DNA of 64,000 bases from Bacteroidota bacterium (GCA_016722525.1 JADKJB010000034.1:1-64000), one strand, 5' to 3'; shown: positions 48,701 through 59,928, numbered from the stretch's first letter. Notes: generated by a model from the sequence alone, not told the origin. Translations and numbers: made by a program.

Positions 48701-51700
48701 GTAAATCTTGTAGTAAATGGAGGAACTTCTCCCTACTCTTATAATTGGAGCAATGGAAATACTACTTCAAACCTTTCAGGAATTGCTTCCGGCACATATA
48801 CTGTGACTGTTACTGATGCAAACAATTGTATCTCTACGCAAATTGTAACTGTTAATCAACCAACAGCTGCTCTGGCATCATCGGCTTCTGTTAGTCAGCA
48901 GGTGAGCTGTTTTGGTGGAAGCAATGGCGTAGTCGATTTAACAATTTCAGGTGGTACTGCTCCTTATTTTTATAGCTGGAGCAACGGTGCTTCAACCCAG
49001 GATTTGAATGGAGTTGCTGCAGGTACATATTCAGTCACAATAACTGATAACAATGGATGTACAACTTCCTGTACAGTAACAGTTACACAACCTGTTGCTT
49101 CTCTTTCAGGATCAACAACAACTACTTCTAATATTTCATGTTTCTCTGGCAATAACGGTGCTATTGATCTCACTGTCGCCGGAGGAACTGCTCCATATTC
49201 CTATAACTGGACTACCGGTGCAACAACACAGGATGTATCAGGACTTGCTGCTGGAACCTATTCTGTTACCATTACAGATGTCAATGGTTGTACCGCTTTA
49301 ACATCTGGACAAATTACTCAGCCTGTAGGTGCACTAGCAACAGGATTGAGTGTTTCTCAGAATGTATCTTGCTACGGTGGTGGCAATGGATCACTTAACC
49401 TTAGCGTAAATGGCGGAACAGTCCCTTATACCTATGTATGGAGTAATGGTGCAGCAACTCAGGATATCTCTGGTTTATCACTTGGAACATATACCGTAAC
49501 CGTTACCGATGGTAACGGATGTAGTTCAATTCAAAGTGGAACCATATCACAACCTGCAGCCGCCTTAAATGGAATAGCTTCTGCGAGCCAGCAGGTAAAT
49601 TGTTTCGGTGGTTCTAATGGAGCTATTAATCTTTCAGTGAATGGGGGTACATCGCCATACACATTTAACTGGAGTAATGGTTCATCAACTCAAAACTTAA
49701 CAAGCCTTTCATCAGGAACATATACAGTTACTATTACAGATGCAAACGGTTGTACAACTGTTAAATCTGCATCTGTTACACAACCTGCTGCTGCTCTTGC
49801 AGGAAGTGCCAATACAACTTCACAGGTTTCTTGTTTTGCAGGAAGTAATGGAGCCATCGATGTCACTATTTCAGGTGGAACGGCTCCATATACTTATAAC
49901 TGGAGTAACGGTGCCTCAACTCAGGATGTTAGCGGACTTGCTGCCGGATCATTTACAGTTTCTGTTACAGATGCCAACGGTTGTATTACTTCAGTTTCAG
50001 GAATAATAACTCAGCCTGCCGCTGCTCTTGCATCCGGGCTGAATGTTTCTCAAAATGTTTCTTGCTTCGGCGGTGCAAATGGTTCACTTGACCTTTCTGT
50101 AAATGGTGGTACTGCTCCTTATTCATATTCATGGAGTAATGGCGCTTCTACTCAGGATCTTTCTGGTTTAGCTACCGGAACTTATTCTGTAACTGTAACT
50201 GATGCCAATGGATGTACTTCTTTGCAAAGTGCAACTGTCAACCAACCTACGGCTGCTTTATCGGCAAATGCTTCTACATTGAGTCAGGTAAGTTGCTTCG
50301 GAGGAAACAATGGACAAGTACTTTTAAATGTAAATGGTGGAACAGCTCCATACACTTTCAACTGGAGTAACGGACAATCCACCCAGAACATTTCCAATTT
50401 ATCATCCGGAACTTATGCTGTAACTATTACAGATGCTAATGGATGTACATCAACAACAAATTCTGTTGTATCTCAACCTGCTGCTTCGTTAAGTGGAACA
50501 ACAACCACTACTTCAAATATTTCTTGTTTCTCAGGAAATAATGGTGCTATAAATCTTGCCGTTGCCGGTGGAACTTCTCCTTACACATTTAACTGGAGCA
50601 CCGGTGCTACTTCTGAAGACTTGAATGGTTTGTCGGCAGGTAATTATAGCGTTACTATAACAGATGCCAATGGTTGTACTGCTGCTTCAAGTGGAATTAT
50701 CACTCAGCCGGTAGGTGCCCTGTCAACTAATATTAATATTTCTCAAAATATACCATGCTTCGGTGGGGGATCAGGCGCTGTCAATTTAACTGTTACCGGA
50801 GGAACAAATCCTTATACTTATAACTGGAGTAATGGCCAGACAATTGAAGATATCAACGGACTTGCTGCTGGTGTTTATACAGTAACAATTACAGATGCTA
50901 ACGGTTGTAATACATCTGCTTCAGCAACAATTACTCAGCCTTCAGCACCGTTATCATCATCAATATCAGCTAATCAGCCTGTGTCTTGCTTTGGCGGATC
51001 AAATGGTTCTCTGGATGTAAATGTCAACGGCGGAACATTCCCCTACAGTTATGTTTGGAATAATGGGCAAACTACTCAGAATATTCTGAATTTGTCCACC
51101 GGAAATTATACTGTTACTATTACTGATGCAAATGGATGTACATTAATTCAAAATGCGTCGGTTAGTCAACCTTCTGCCGCAATAAGTGCTAATGCAACTA
51201 CCACGGCAAATATATCCTGTTTCTCAGGAAACAATGGAGCTATTGATGTTACTGTAGCAGGAGGAACTTCACCCTATACTTTTGTCTGGAATACAGGTTC
51301 AACCACCGAAGATCTGAATGGTCTCGCTGCCGGAACATATACAGTATCAATAACTGATGCTAACGGTTGTACTCAAAGTGCAACGGGAACAATTTCTCAA
51401 CCTGCTGGTTCGTTGGCTGCATCACTTTCTCCAACACAAAATGTTTTATGTTTTGGTGGAAGTAATGGTAGTCTGGACCTTACTGTGAATGGTGGAACTG
51501 CTCCATATACTTATGTATGGTCTAACGGTGCAACAGCTCAGGATATCAACGGACTTTCAGCTGGTATTTATACTGTAACTATTACTGATGCCAATGGATG
51601 TAATTCATTGCAATCAGCTGCTGTTACTCAACCTGCTGCATCATTAAGTGCAACGTCTTCCAATGTGCAGCCTGTGCTTTGTTTTTCAGGAAACAATGGA

Positions 51701-54700
51701 TCAATTAATATCAATGTATCAGGTGGAACTGCTCCATACACATTTAACTGGAGTAATGGAAGTTCATCGCAGAATTTGAATAATATATCTTCCGGAACAT
51801 ATTCAGTTACTATTACTGATGCAAATGGATGTACTACAAATTTATCGGAAACAATCACTCAACCTGCTGCGGTACTGAACTCAGTTCCTTCTGTAAGCCA
51901 AAATGTAAATTGCTTTGGCGGCACTAACGGATCCGTTTCGGTAGCAGTATCAGGTGGAACTGCTCCCTATGCATATGTTTGGAATAACGGTGCAGTCACT
52001 TCGTCGCAATCCGGTTTAGCTGCAGGTAATTACCAGGTAACTGTTACTGATGTGAACGGATGTTCAACCACTTCTAATATTAATGTCACACAACCGGCTG
52101 CCGGATTGTCATCTTCTATTAATGGATCTCAAAATGTTCTCTGTTTCGCAGGTAATAATGGATCACTTGATGTGAATGTATCCGGTGGAACTTCTCCATA
52201 TACGTATTCATGGAGCAATGGCGCTTCCACACAGGATATCAGTACCCTTGCAGCTGGCACTTATACGGTGGTGATTACCGATGCAAATGGTTGTAGTGAA
52301 ACACAATCAGGTACTATCACACAGCCATCAGCTGCCCTGGCAATAACTGCTGGTACAAATGTAAACGTGGCCTGCTTTGGTGGCAACGATGGTGGAATTG
52401 ATATATCAGTAAATGGCGGAACAGCTCCGTACACCTATAACTGGAGTAATGGTTCAACATCTGAAGATATCAGCAATCTTGCATCCGGCACTTATTCAGT
52501 AACCGTTACTGATGCAAATGGTTGTACTCAAAATCAGTCTGTGGTTATTTCTCAACCAGTCGCTAGTTTAAATGCCTCTGCCGCTATCACAGGAACTATT
52601 TCTTGTTTCTCAGGCAATGGTGGCGCTATCGATTTAACTGTAACAGGAGGAACAGCTCCATATGCATTTGTATGGAATACCGGAGCCGTTTCCGAAGATC
52701 TTTCATCTCTCGCTGCTGGAACTTACTCTGTAACCATTACAGATGTTAACGGATGTACATTTAGTACTTCAGCAACTATCACTCAACCTGCAGGCGCACT
52801 TGCATCTTCACTTAGCATTGTTCAAAATGTTCAGTGTTTCGCTGGTGCAGATGGTGGATTGGATGTGACTGTTTCTGGCGGCACTCCTCCTTATACTTTT
52901 GTTTGGTCAACGGGTGCAACTACTGAAGATATTTCAAATTTATCAGTAGGCACATATACTGTCAATATTACAGATGCAAATGGTTGTATCTCCGCTCAAA
53001 CCGGAGTTATATCGCAGCCTTCCGCTTCTCTTGCTTCTACTATAAATACTATTCAGAATGTATTGTGCTTTGCTGGTGCTGATGGTGAATTGGATGTAAC
53101 TGTTTCCGGAGGTACTGCCCCTTACACTTTTGTTTGGTCAAATGGTGCAACAACTGAAGATGCTTCAAATTTGGTTGCCGGTACTTATACGGTCAATATT
53201 ACTGATGCAAATGGTTGTATCTCATCACAAAGTGGTGTTATTTCTCAACCTGTAGTTATACTTTCTTCTGCAATCAATGCATCTCAGAATGTGGGTTGTT
53301 TCGGAGCAAGCACCGGATTAATTGATCTGAATGTTAGTGGTGGAACCGCTCCTTATGTGTTTACATGGAGTAATGGTTCTACAACTGAAGATCTTTCAAA
53401 CATGCCTGCCGGAACTTATACCGTTTCTGTGGTTGATGCTAACGGATGTACTACTACTCAAACTGCTACACTCACACAACCTTCTGCTCCGCTTTCAACA
53501 ACAGCTCAGGTTGGAAATAACGTTTCCTGTTTTGGTGGAAGTAATGGAACAATCGATCTCAATGTTGGCGGAGGAACCTCTCCTTACTCATTCTTATGGA
53601 GCAACGGTTCGGTAACCGAAGATATTTCCGGATTACCTTCAGGCAGCTACTCAGTGACCATAACTGATGCGAACGGTTGTACTGAAGTTAATTCTGCAAC
53701 AATATCACAACCTGTTGCTGCTCTTGCAGGAATAGTTAACTCAACGAATAATGTTGGCTGTTTTGGCGGCTCAACCGGTTCTGCTGATGTAACAATTTCT
53801 GGAGGAACTCAGCCTTATTCATTTGTTTGGTCTAATGGATTGACTTCTGAAGATATCGCTGGCCTTGCAGCTGGCACATACAGCGTTACAATTACTGATG
53901 CTAACGGTTGTTTGGAAAACTTGTCAGTAACGATCACAGAACCATCAGCAGCTCTGAATACAGCTTTAAATGTTACACAACAAGTAAATTGTTTTGCTGA
54001 TGAAACCGGCGCTATTGATCTTACTGTTACTGGTGGTACAGCTCCGTATCTTTACTCATGGAGTAATGGTTCAACTAGTGAAGATATCAGTCTGCTCTTT
54101 GCCGGAACTTATGATGTAACAGTTACTGATGCCAATGGATGTACTTCTCAAGGACAAGCTACTATTTCTCAGCCTTCTTCACCTCTAGTATCATTAATAA
54201 ATGTAACCTCTAACGTCTTCTGTACAGGTGGTGCTACTGGATCTCTGGATCTTACTGCAAATGGTGGAACTGGTCCTTATACTTATCTATGGAGCAACGG
54301 ATCAACCAATGAAGATATCAGTAACTTGTTAACTGGCATATACACGGTAACTGTTACCGATGCCAATGGATGTACTGCTATTGCCTCTGGCGGAATCGGA
54401 CAGCCCGGACAACAGCTGAGTGCTGGTGTTTCAGTGATACAAAATGTACTTTGTTTCAATGGAAACAATGGATTTATTGATGTAACTATTTCCGGTGGAA
54501 CAGCTCCATTTGTGTATGTGTGGAGCAATGGCGCAATCACTGAAGATATCGGAGGACTCGTTGCGGGTATTTATACTTTGACCGTTACAGATTTAAATGG
54601 TTGTGATACCTCCTTAACAGCAACAGTTATCCAACCACAAGCACCATTGATTCCTACTCTTGTTGTAGCACAAAATGTATCTTGTTTTGGTGGCTCCGAT

Positions 54701-56074
54701 GGACAGCTTAACCTTTCTGTAACTGGTGGAACACCTGCATATGTTTATCTGTGGAGTAACGGTACAACCGGTACAACCCTTAACAACGTCCCTGCCGGAG
54801 TTTATACGGTAACTATCACCGATGGAAATGGTTGTAATGCCATCATCACTGAAAATGTTTCTCAGCCTGCAAGCCCTTTGGTGTCGCCGATAGTGGTGAG
54901 TCAGCCCGTTGCTTGTTACGGATTAAATAATGGTTCTATAACTGCAAATGCAAGTGGAGGTACTCCTTCTTATTCATTCTTGTGGAATACAGGTGCTACT
55001 ACAGCAACTTTAAATGGTCTTGCTGCAGGAACTTACTCTGTAACTGTGACAGACAGTAAGGGATGTACCTATGCAGAAACTATTCAATTAAATCAGCCCT
55101 CAGCACCACTTGGACTGACTGGAGCTACCACTGTAGCAAATTGTCTTGATAGTATAGGCGGATCCGTTACTATTAATGTAACCGGTGGAACTATGCCTTA
55201 TGCATTTGTTTGGAGTAATGGTTCAACTGCTCAAAATATTCCTTATGCGATACCGGGTAGTTATTCAGTTACAATTACCGATGCTAATGGATGTACTGAG
55301 GCAGGCACTTATGTGGTAGGAAATAATTCCGAGTTCAATATCACTCCGGGTGGCCCTACTACAATTTGTGTTGGCGAAACAGCTACACTAATAGCCGATT
55401 CCATTAGCGGTGGTTCTTACCAATGGTACTATAATGGAAACATATTAAATGGAGCAACCGGAAATGTATTTATAACTCCTGCGGCAGGCTTCTATTCAGT
55501 AAGTATATCTGTACCGTGTGGTACTTTCTTCACCGACTCTATTGAAGTTATTGTTAAAACAATCGAGAATGTGAGTGTGAGTAATACGCAAATCATTTGT
55601 CCTCCTGAACAAGCTCAATTATATGCAACAGGCGGCGTAACTTATCAGTGGAGTCCGGCAACCAATATTACGTTCACAAATGTACCGGATCCAAAGGTTA
55701 GTCCAATAGTAACCACTACTTATACAGTTACTATAACTAATGAATTTGGTTGTAAAACAGATTTGAATGTAGAGGTAGCCGTTATATGTGATTCACTTTT
55801 GGTCCCAACAGGGTTCTCACCCAACGACGATGGTACCAACGATGGCTATGTGATAGACGGAATTGAGAATTATCCAGGCAACAAATTGTGGGTCTACAAC
55901 CGTTGGGGTAATCTGGTGTATAAAGCAAAAGATTACGACAACAGCTGGGATGGAGTTTGCAACGTATCAGGTATCTATATGGGAAAGAAAGTGCCAACAG
56001 GAACCTACTACTTTATTCTGGATCTGAATGATGGCAGCAAACCCAAAGCAAGTTATTTAATTATCAGACGATAA
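42779..56074 (+). CDS. Giant SprB-repeat adhesin with T9SS type B sorting domain, two frameshifts
   Basis: This SprB-like cell-surface adhesin reconstructs to about 4,430 residues. The N-terminal 570 residues start with a hydrophobic signal (RLLLVMTVFTLLTLLQS). They contain beta-rich sequence (FRVPPELKLFLRDPEITAF, VTILIDRNNNGVFNAG) and end with LVTNAGPDQSLCTG. About 47 SprB repeats of about 77 residues follow, then an Ig-like segment and the gliding-associated C-terminal domain ending ASYLIIRR. A lost A near 44477 (LKKTPQLSATASN restored) and an extra C near 47805 (GGTAPYNYIWSNG restored) break the frame. In Flavobacterium, SprB moves along the cell surface and drives gliding, with SprF needed for its export. 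A PorP/SprF gene follows here after 21 bp. Confidence 0.88.
44490..55330 (+). repeat. Array of about 47 SprB-type protein repeats, period about 231 bp
   Basis: Each unit follows the pattern (V/I)xCFGGxNGxIxLxVxGG, then TxPYTYxWSNG, xTQD(I/L)xGLxxGTY, xVTxTDANGC, and xxxITQPxAxL. I counted 47 units by the first cysteine motif between 44490 and 55330, which gives a mean period near 231 bp or 77 residues. Units are clearly diverged in DNA and protein, so this is not an assembly collapse or a CRISPR array. Two cysteines recur at fixed places in nearly every unit. Confidence 0.9.
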
Positions 56075-56095
56075 ACAACAGGAGGAAACAGCGAG

Positions 56096-57066
56096 ATGAA
56101 AATCAAACAAACGAAAAAGCTAACAGCTATGAAATTACTAAAGTGCGTCATTCTTTCAGCCATTACTCTGGTGTTTGCTCAACAAGGAGCAAAAGCGCAA
56201 TTTGAACCTCAATTTACTCAGTATATGTTCAATGAGATGTTCATCAACCCGGCCTATGCAGGGAGCAGGGAACAAATCTCGGCGACAATGGTGTACCGCA
56301 ACCAATGGGTAGGACTCGAAGGAGCTCCCAAAACCCAAACCGCAAGCATCCATGGTCCGCTGATGAATAAAAAGCTGGGATTGGGACTAACGATTATGAA
56401 CGAATCGATAGAGTGACCAAGCAATTTGCAGTGTACGGAAGCTATGCGTATCGTATGCAGATTGGTAGTAATGGTGCACTGGCTTTAGGCTTACAAGGTG
56501 GTTTTATTAATCACCAGGAAGATCTGAGCGAGGTGATCACTACGGAGGAGAACGACAATGAGTTTTTGTTCAATACACCCAAAGTGACCTTGCCGAATGT
56601 AGGCTATGGTATGTATTACAATACAGAAAAGTTTTATGCTGGATTGTCGATACCTCGAATGTTAAAAAATAAAGTGGCCGGAGATGGCTCGAAAGCGGTG
56701 ACGAATCAAATGAATTTTAAAACCTGGCATTATTACTTTATGACCGGTTATGTATTCCCGATATCGGAGTCAGTAAAATTGAAGCCGTCATTGATGGTGA
56801 AAGCAGTACAAGGAGCTCCGCTGATTGCAGATATAACGATAAATGCATTGTTGAAAGATGTGTTCTGGCTGGGAATAGCCTACCGTACAGAAGATTCATT
56901 TGCAGGATTGGCCGCCTTCCAAGTAACTCCGCAATTAAGAATAGGTTATTCGTTTGACTACACTACCACTGAACTCAACAATTACAGTAACGGAACCCAC
57001 GAAATCACTTTGGGCTACGACTTCTCCTTCAACAAAAAGAAGGTAGTTACACCAAGGTATTTCTAA
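56096..57066 (+). CDS. PorP/SprF family T9SS outer-membrane protein, one frameshift
   Basis: This is an outer-membrane barrel of the PorP/SprF family. Such proteins are encoded next to T9SS type B cargo and help its export or surface attachment. The N-terminus carries a signal (ILSAITLVFAQQGAKA) and the family hallmark FTQYMFNEMFINPAYAGSRE. A lost G near 56414 breaks the frame; restoring it gives NESIGVTKQFAVYGSYAYRM. The protein is about 323 residues and ends in EITLGYDFSFNKKK. I keep the ATG at 56096 because a full Shine-Dalgarno AGGAGG (56080-56085) precedes it; an alternative ATG lies at 56129. Position after the giant SprB-like gene makes a SprF-like role likely. Confidence 0.88.
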
Positions 57067-57090
57067 AAGAATTTTATAATTTAATAAATG

Positions 57091-57116
57091 AAACAGGCTT
57101 CACTTGAGGCCTGTTT
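57091..57116 (+). terminator. Terminator after the PorP/SprF gene
   Basis: AAACAGGC and GCCTGTTT pair around a 10-base loop, followed by ATTATTTTG. It lies 25 bp past the stop and is weaker than the next hairpin. Confidence 0.65.
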
Positions 57117-57171
57117 ATTATTTTGATGGTGGAGCAATTGTTTGATTCCGGAAACAACTTCACCATAACTC

Positions 57172-57206
57172 AAAAAAAAAGCCCGGCAACCGCCGGGCCT
57201 TTTTTG
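57172..57206. terminator. Strong bidirectional terminator between PorP/SprF and groEL
   Basis: GCCCGGC and GCCGGGC pair around AACC, with nine A on one side and TTTTTT on the other. It can end the plus-strand adhesin operon and the convergent groESL operon. Confidence 0.9.
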
Positions 57207-57245
57207 TTAACGTGAAAATTCGAACAATTACAAGTGTTAAACAAC

Positions 57246-57273
57246 TTTGAACTTGTCCCTTTGAACTTGTCCC
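57246..57273. repeat. Two tandem copies of a 14-bp sequence
   Basis: TTTGAACTTGTCCC occurs twice back to back just beyond the groEL stop, between that gene and the shared terminator. Confidence 0.75.
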
Positions 57274-57286
57274 TTGCAACTAAATG

Positions 57287-58917
57287 TTACATCATTCCAT
57301 CCATTCCACCCATTCCACCTGGCATTGCAGGAGCCTTATCTTCTTTAGAATCGGCAAGCACACATTCAGTAGTAAGTAACATACCTGCGATAGAAGCAGC
57401 ATTTTCTAAGGCTACACGAGTAACTTTAGTAGGATCAATAACTCCTGCAGCAAGAAGATTTTCGAAAACCTCAGTGCGAGCATTGTAACCGAAGTCATCT
57501 TTACCTTCACGAACTTTCTGAACAACAATAGAACCTTCTCCACCGCAGTTAGCAACTATCTGACGAAGTGGTTCTTCAAGAGCACGACGAATGATCGCGA
57601 TACCTGTGTTCTCATCTTCGTTGATGCCGGTTAATTTTTCCAGAGCCGACACTGCACGAATGTAAGCAATTCCTCCACCCGGTACAATTCCTTCTTCAAC
57701 AGCAGCACGTGTAGCGTGTAATGCATCATCAACACGATCTTTCTTTTCTTTCATTTCTACTTCGGTAGCTGCACCAACATAAAGCACAGCAACACCACCT
57801 GCTAATTTAGCTAAACGCTCTTGCAATTTTTCTTTATCGTAATCAGAAGTAGTAGTTTCAATCTGAGCTTTGATTTGATTTACACGGGCTGAGATATCTG
57901 TTTTTTTACCGGCTCCACCAACTAACGTTGTATTGTCTTTGTCAATGCTGATTTTTCTGCTTTACCTAATAAAGTCAAATCTGCATCTTCCAGTTTGAAT
58001 CCAAGTTCTTCTGAAATTACTGTTCCACCACTAAGGATAGCAAGATCTTCCATCATTGCTTTTCTTCTATCACCAAAACCTGGAGCTTTAACAGCAGCAA
58101 CTTTTAATGAACCACGAATTTTATTTACAACTAATGTTGCCAGAGCTTCTCCATCAACATCTTCTGCGATAATCAAAAGTGGTTTTCCAGTTTGAACTAC
58201 TTTCTCAAGAATAGGAAGTAATTCTTTCATGTTAGAAATTTTCTTATCGTAAAGCAAAATGTATGGTGCTTCCAATACAGTTTCCATTTTGTCTGCGTTG
58301 GTTACAAAATAAGGAGAGATGTAGCCTCTGTCGAATTGCATACCTTCAACTATTTCAACTGTAGTCTCAGTTCCTTTTGCTTCTTCAACAGTGATTACTC
58401 CCTCTTTTTTTACTTTTTCCATTGCTTGTGCAATCAACTTTCCGATTTCGCTGTCGCTATTTGCAGATATAGTTGCTACTTGTTCTATTTTTTTGTTGTC
58501 ATCACCAACAGATTTGCTTTGTTTTTTCAAACTCGCAACAACCGCCGTTACAGCTTTGTCAATTCCGCGTTTCAAATCCATTGGATTGGCTCCGGCAGCA
58601 ACATTTTTTAATCCTGCAGTAATAATTGCTTGTGCAAGAACAGTTGCTGTAGTGGTTCCATCACCTGCTACATCTGCAGTTTTTGAAGCTACTTCTTTCA
58701 GCATTTGTGCCCCCATGTTTTCAACAGGGTTCTTGAGTTCAATTTCTTTTGCTACAGTAACACCATCTTTTGTAATTGAAGGGGCACCATATTTTTTATC
58801 GATGATAACATTGCGACCTTTAGGTCCTAAAGTTACTTTTACTGCATTTGCTAATGCATCAACTCCTCTTTTCAGAGCATCACGGGCTTCAAGGTTAAAT
58901 GTGATATCTTTTGCCAT
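57287..58917 (-). CDS. groEL: Chaperonin GroEL, one frameshift
   Basis: GroEL is the 60-kDa chaperonin that folds proteins inside a double ring capped by GroES. It has the start MAKDITFNLEARDALKRGVD, the ATP site VTLGPKGRNVII and AGDGTTTATVLAQAI, GYISPYFVTN, and the Gly-Met-rich tail PGGMGGMDGMM. A lost A near 57950 creates a false stop. Restoring it gives KAEKISIDKDNTTLVGGAG, and the frame continues to 57287 with about 543 residues, as usual. It follows groES by 88 bp in the same operon. Confidence 0.97.
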
Positions 58918-59005
58918 TGTTTTTGATTTATTTATTTATTAGGTTTGATTAGTTTATTCAGAATAATTAATTGATGAAATGGGATATCTCATCACAACGC
59001 AAAAT

Positions 59006-59283
59006 TTAAACAACTGCAAAAATGTCTGATTCACGCATGATCAGATATTCTTTTCCATCATGTGTTATTTCTGTACCGGAATACTTTCCGTAAAGTACTT
59101 TATCGCCAACCTTAACTGTCATTGGCTCATCTTTTTTCCTTCACCTACCGCAACTACTAATCCTTGTTGTGGTTTTTCTTTTGCAGTATCAGGAATTATG
59201 ATTCCACTTGCTGTTTTTGCCTCAGCAGCAGCAACCTCTACAATAACCCTGTCAGCCAAAGGCTTCATACTAATTTTGCTCAT
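59006..59283 (-). CDS. groES: Co-chaperonin GroES, one frameshift
   Basis: The start ATG at 59283 gives MSKISMKPLADRVIVEVAAA, followed by the mobile loop region TASGIIIPDTAKEKPQQG. A lost A near 59134 (GGAAAAAAGATG) breaks the frame; restoring it gives EGKKDEPMTVKVGDKVLYG and an end of SDIFAVV with a TAA at 59006-59008. The restored length is 92 residues, normal for GroES. It caps the GroEL ring. Confidence 0.93.
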
Positions 59284-59347
59284 AGTTATATTTATTTTAA
59301 AATTTTAGAAATAGATTTTTTCGATGTTTGCAATTCATCATTTACTG

Positions 59348-59389
59348 TGCCAACAGGTCTTTTGTGCCACATTTGCAGGTTTGTTGGCA
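59348..59389. promoter_or_regulatory. Inverted repeat upstream of groES
   Basis: TGCCAACA (59348-59355) and TGTTGGCA (59382-59389) are perfect inverted 8-mers, 65 bp upstream of groES. No CIRCE element (TTAGCACTC-N9-GAGTGCTAA) is present in the spacer. It could be a regulator site or a weak hairpin in the leader. Confidence 0.35.
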
Positions 59390-59393
59390 GTAT

Positions 59394-59445
59394 AAAAAAA
59401 AAGTGTCACAGAGTATTGTCAAACTGACAGTCTGTGACACCTTTT
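59394..59445 (-). terminator. Terminator after secG
   Basis: On the minus strand GTGTCACAGA and TCTGTGACAC pair over 10 bp around an 18-base loop and are followed by nine T. It lies about 20 bp past the secG stop and separates the lptE-secG unit from groESL. Confidence 0.85.
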
Positions 59446-59465
59446 AAAAGGTCTGTAACTAGTGC

Positions 59466-59861
59466 TTACTTGCTCGGATCAGGTTGCGCAGCAGGTGTGT
59501 TTTCTACCGGTGTAGTGTTTTGAGCAGGTTGAGTTTGCGCAGGTTGTCCGCCTAGAGGTGGCTGGGCACCACCAGGAGTTGGCATCGCAGCATTGTCAAT
59601 TTGCTCTTGTATCACTGAAGTAGCTTCATTCTCTTGAGTCTTAGGCATTAACATAGTTCCTGTTACACTAAAGATCATTAATGCTATGGCTAAACCCCAG
59701 GTTAATTTTTCTAATACATCTGTGGTTTTACGAACACCCATAATTTGGTTAGAAGAACTGAATCCAGATGCCAATCCGCCACCTTTTGAGTTCTGCACCA
59801 ACACTACTAAGGCTAGTACTAAGCAAATAATGATTATTAAAACTGTGATAATAGTGTACAT
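59466..59861 (-). CDS. secG: Preprotein translocase subunit SecG
   Basis: SecG is a small subunit of the SecYEG channel. The 131 residues include two membrane segments (about 3-22 and 52-71). Between them is the conserved loop VLVQNSKGGGLASGFSSSNQ, with the typical GVRKTTDVLEKLTW. A Pro/Gln/Thr-rich tail of about 45 residues, common in Bacteroidota SecG, ends the protein. Confidence 0.93.
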   Translation of the reverse strand: MYTIITVLIIIICLVLALVVLVQNSKGGGLASGFSSSNQIMGVRKTTDVLEKLTWGLAIALMIFSVTGTMLMPKTQENEATSVIQEQIDNAAMPTPGGAQPPLGGQPAQTQPAQNTTPVENTPAAQPDPSK

Positions 59862-59928
59862 TTTATTGTTTATTTAAAGTCAATTTATATTTTTAAATAG
59901 CTGTAAATCAATTTATTAAATTGATTTA

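Noticed and set aside
44490..55330. Regular repeats of about 231 bp that could be mistaken for a CRISPR array or satellite DNA
   Set aside because: All units are translated in one frame, encode a conserved protein domain and are diverged at synonymous sites. No short identical repeat with unique spacers is present.
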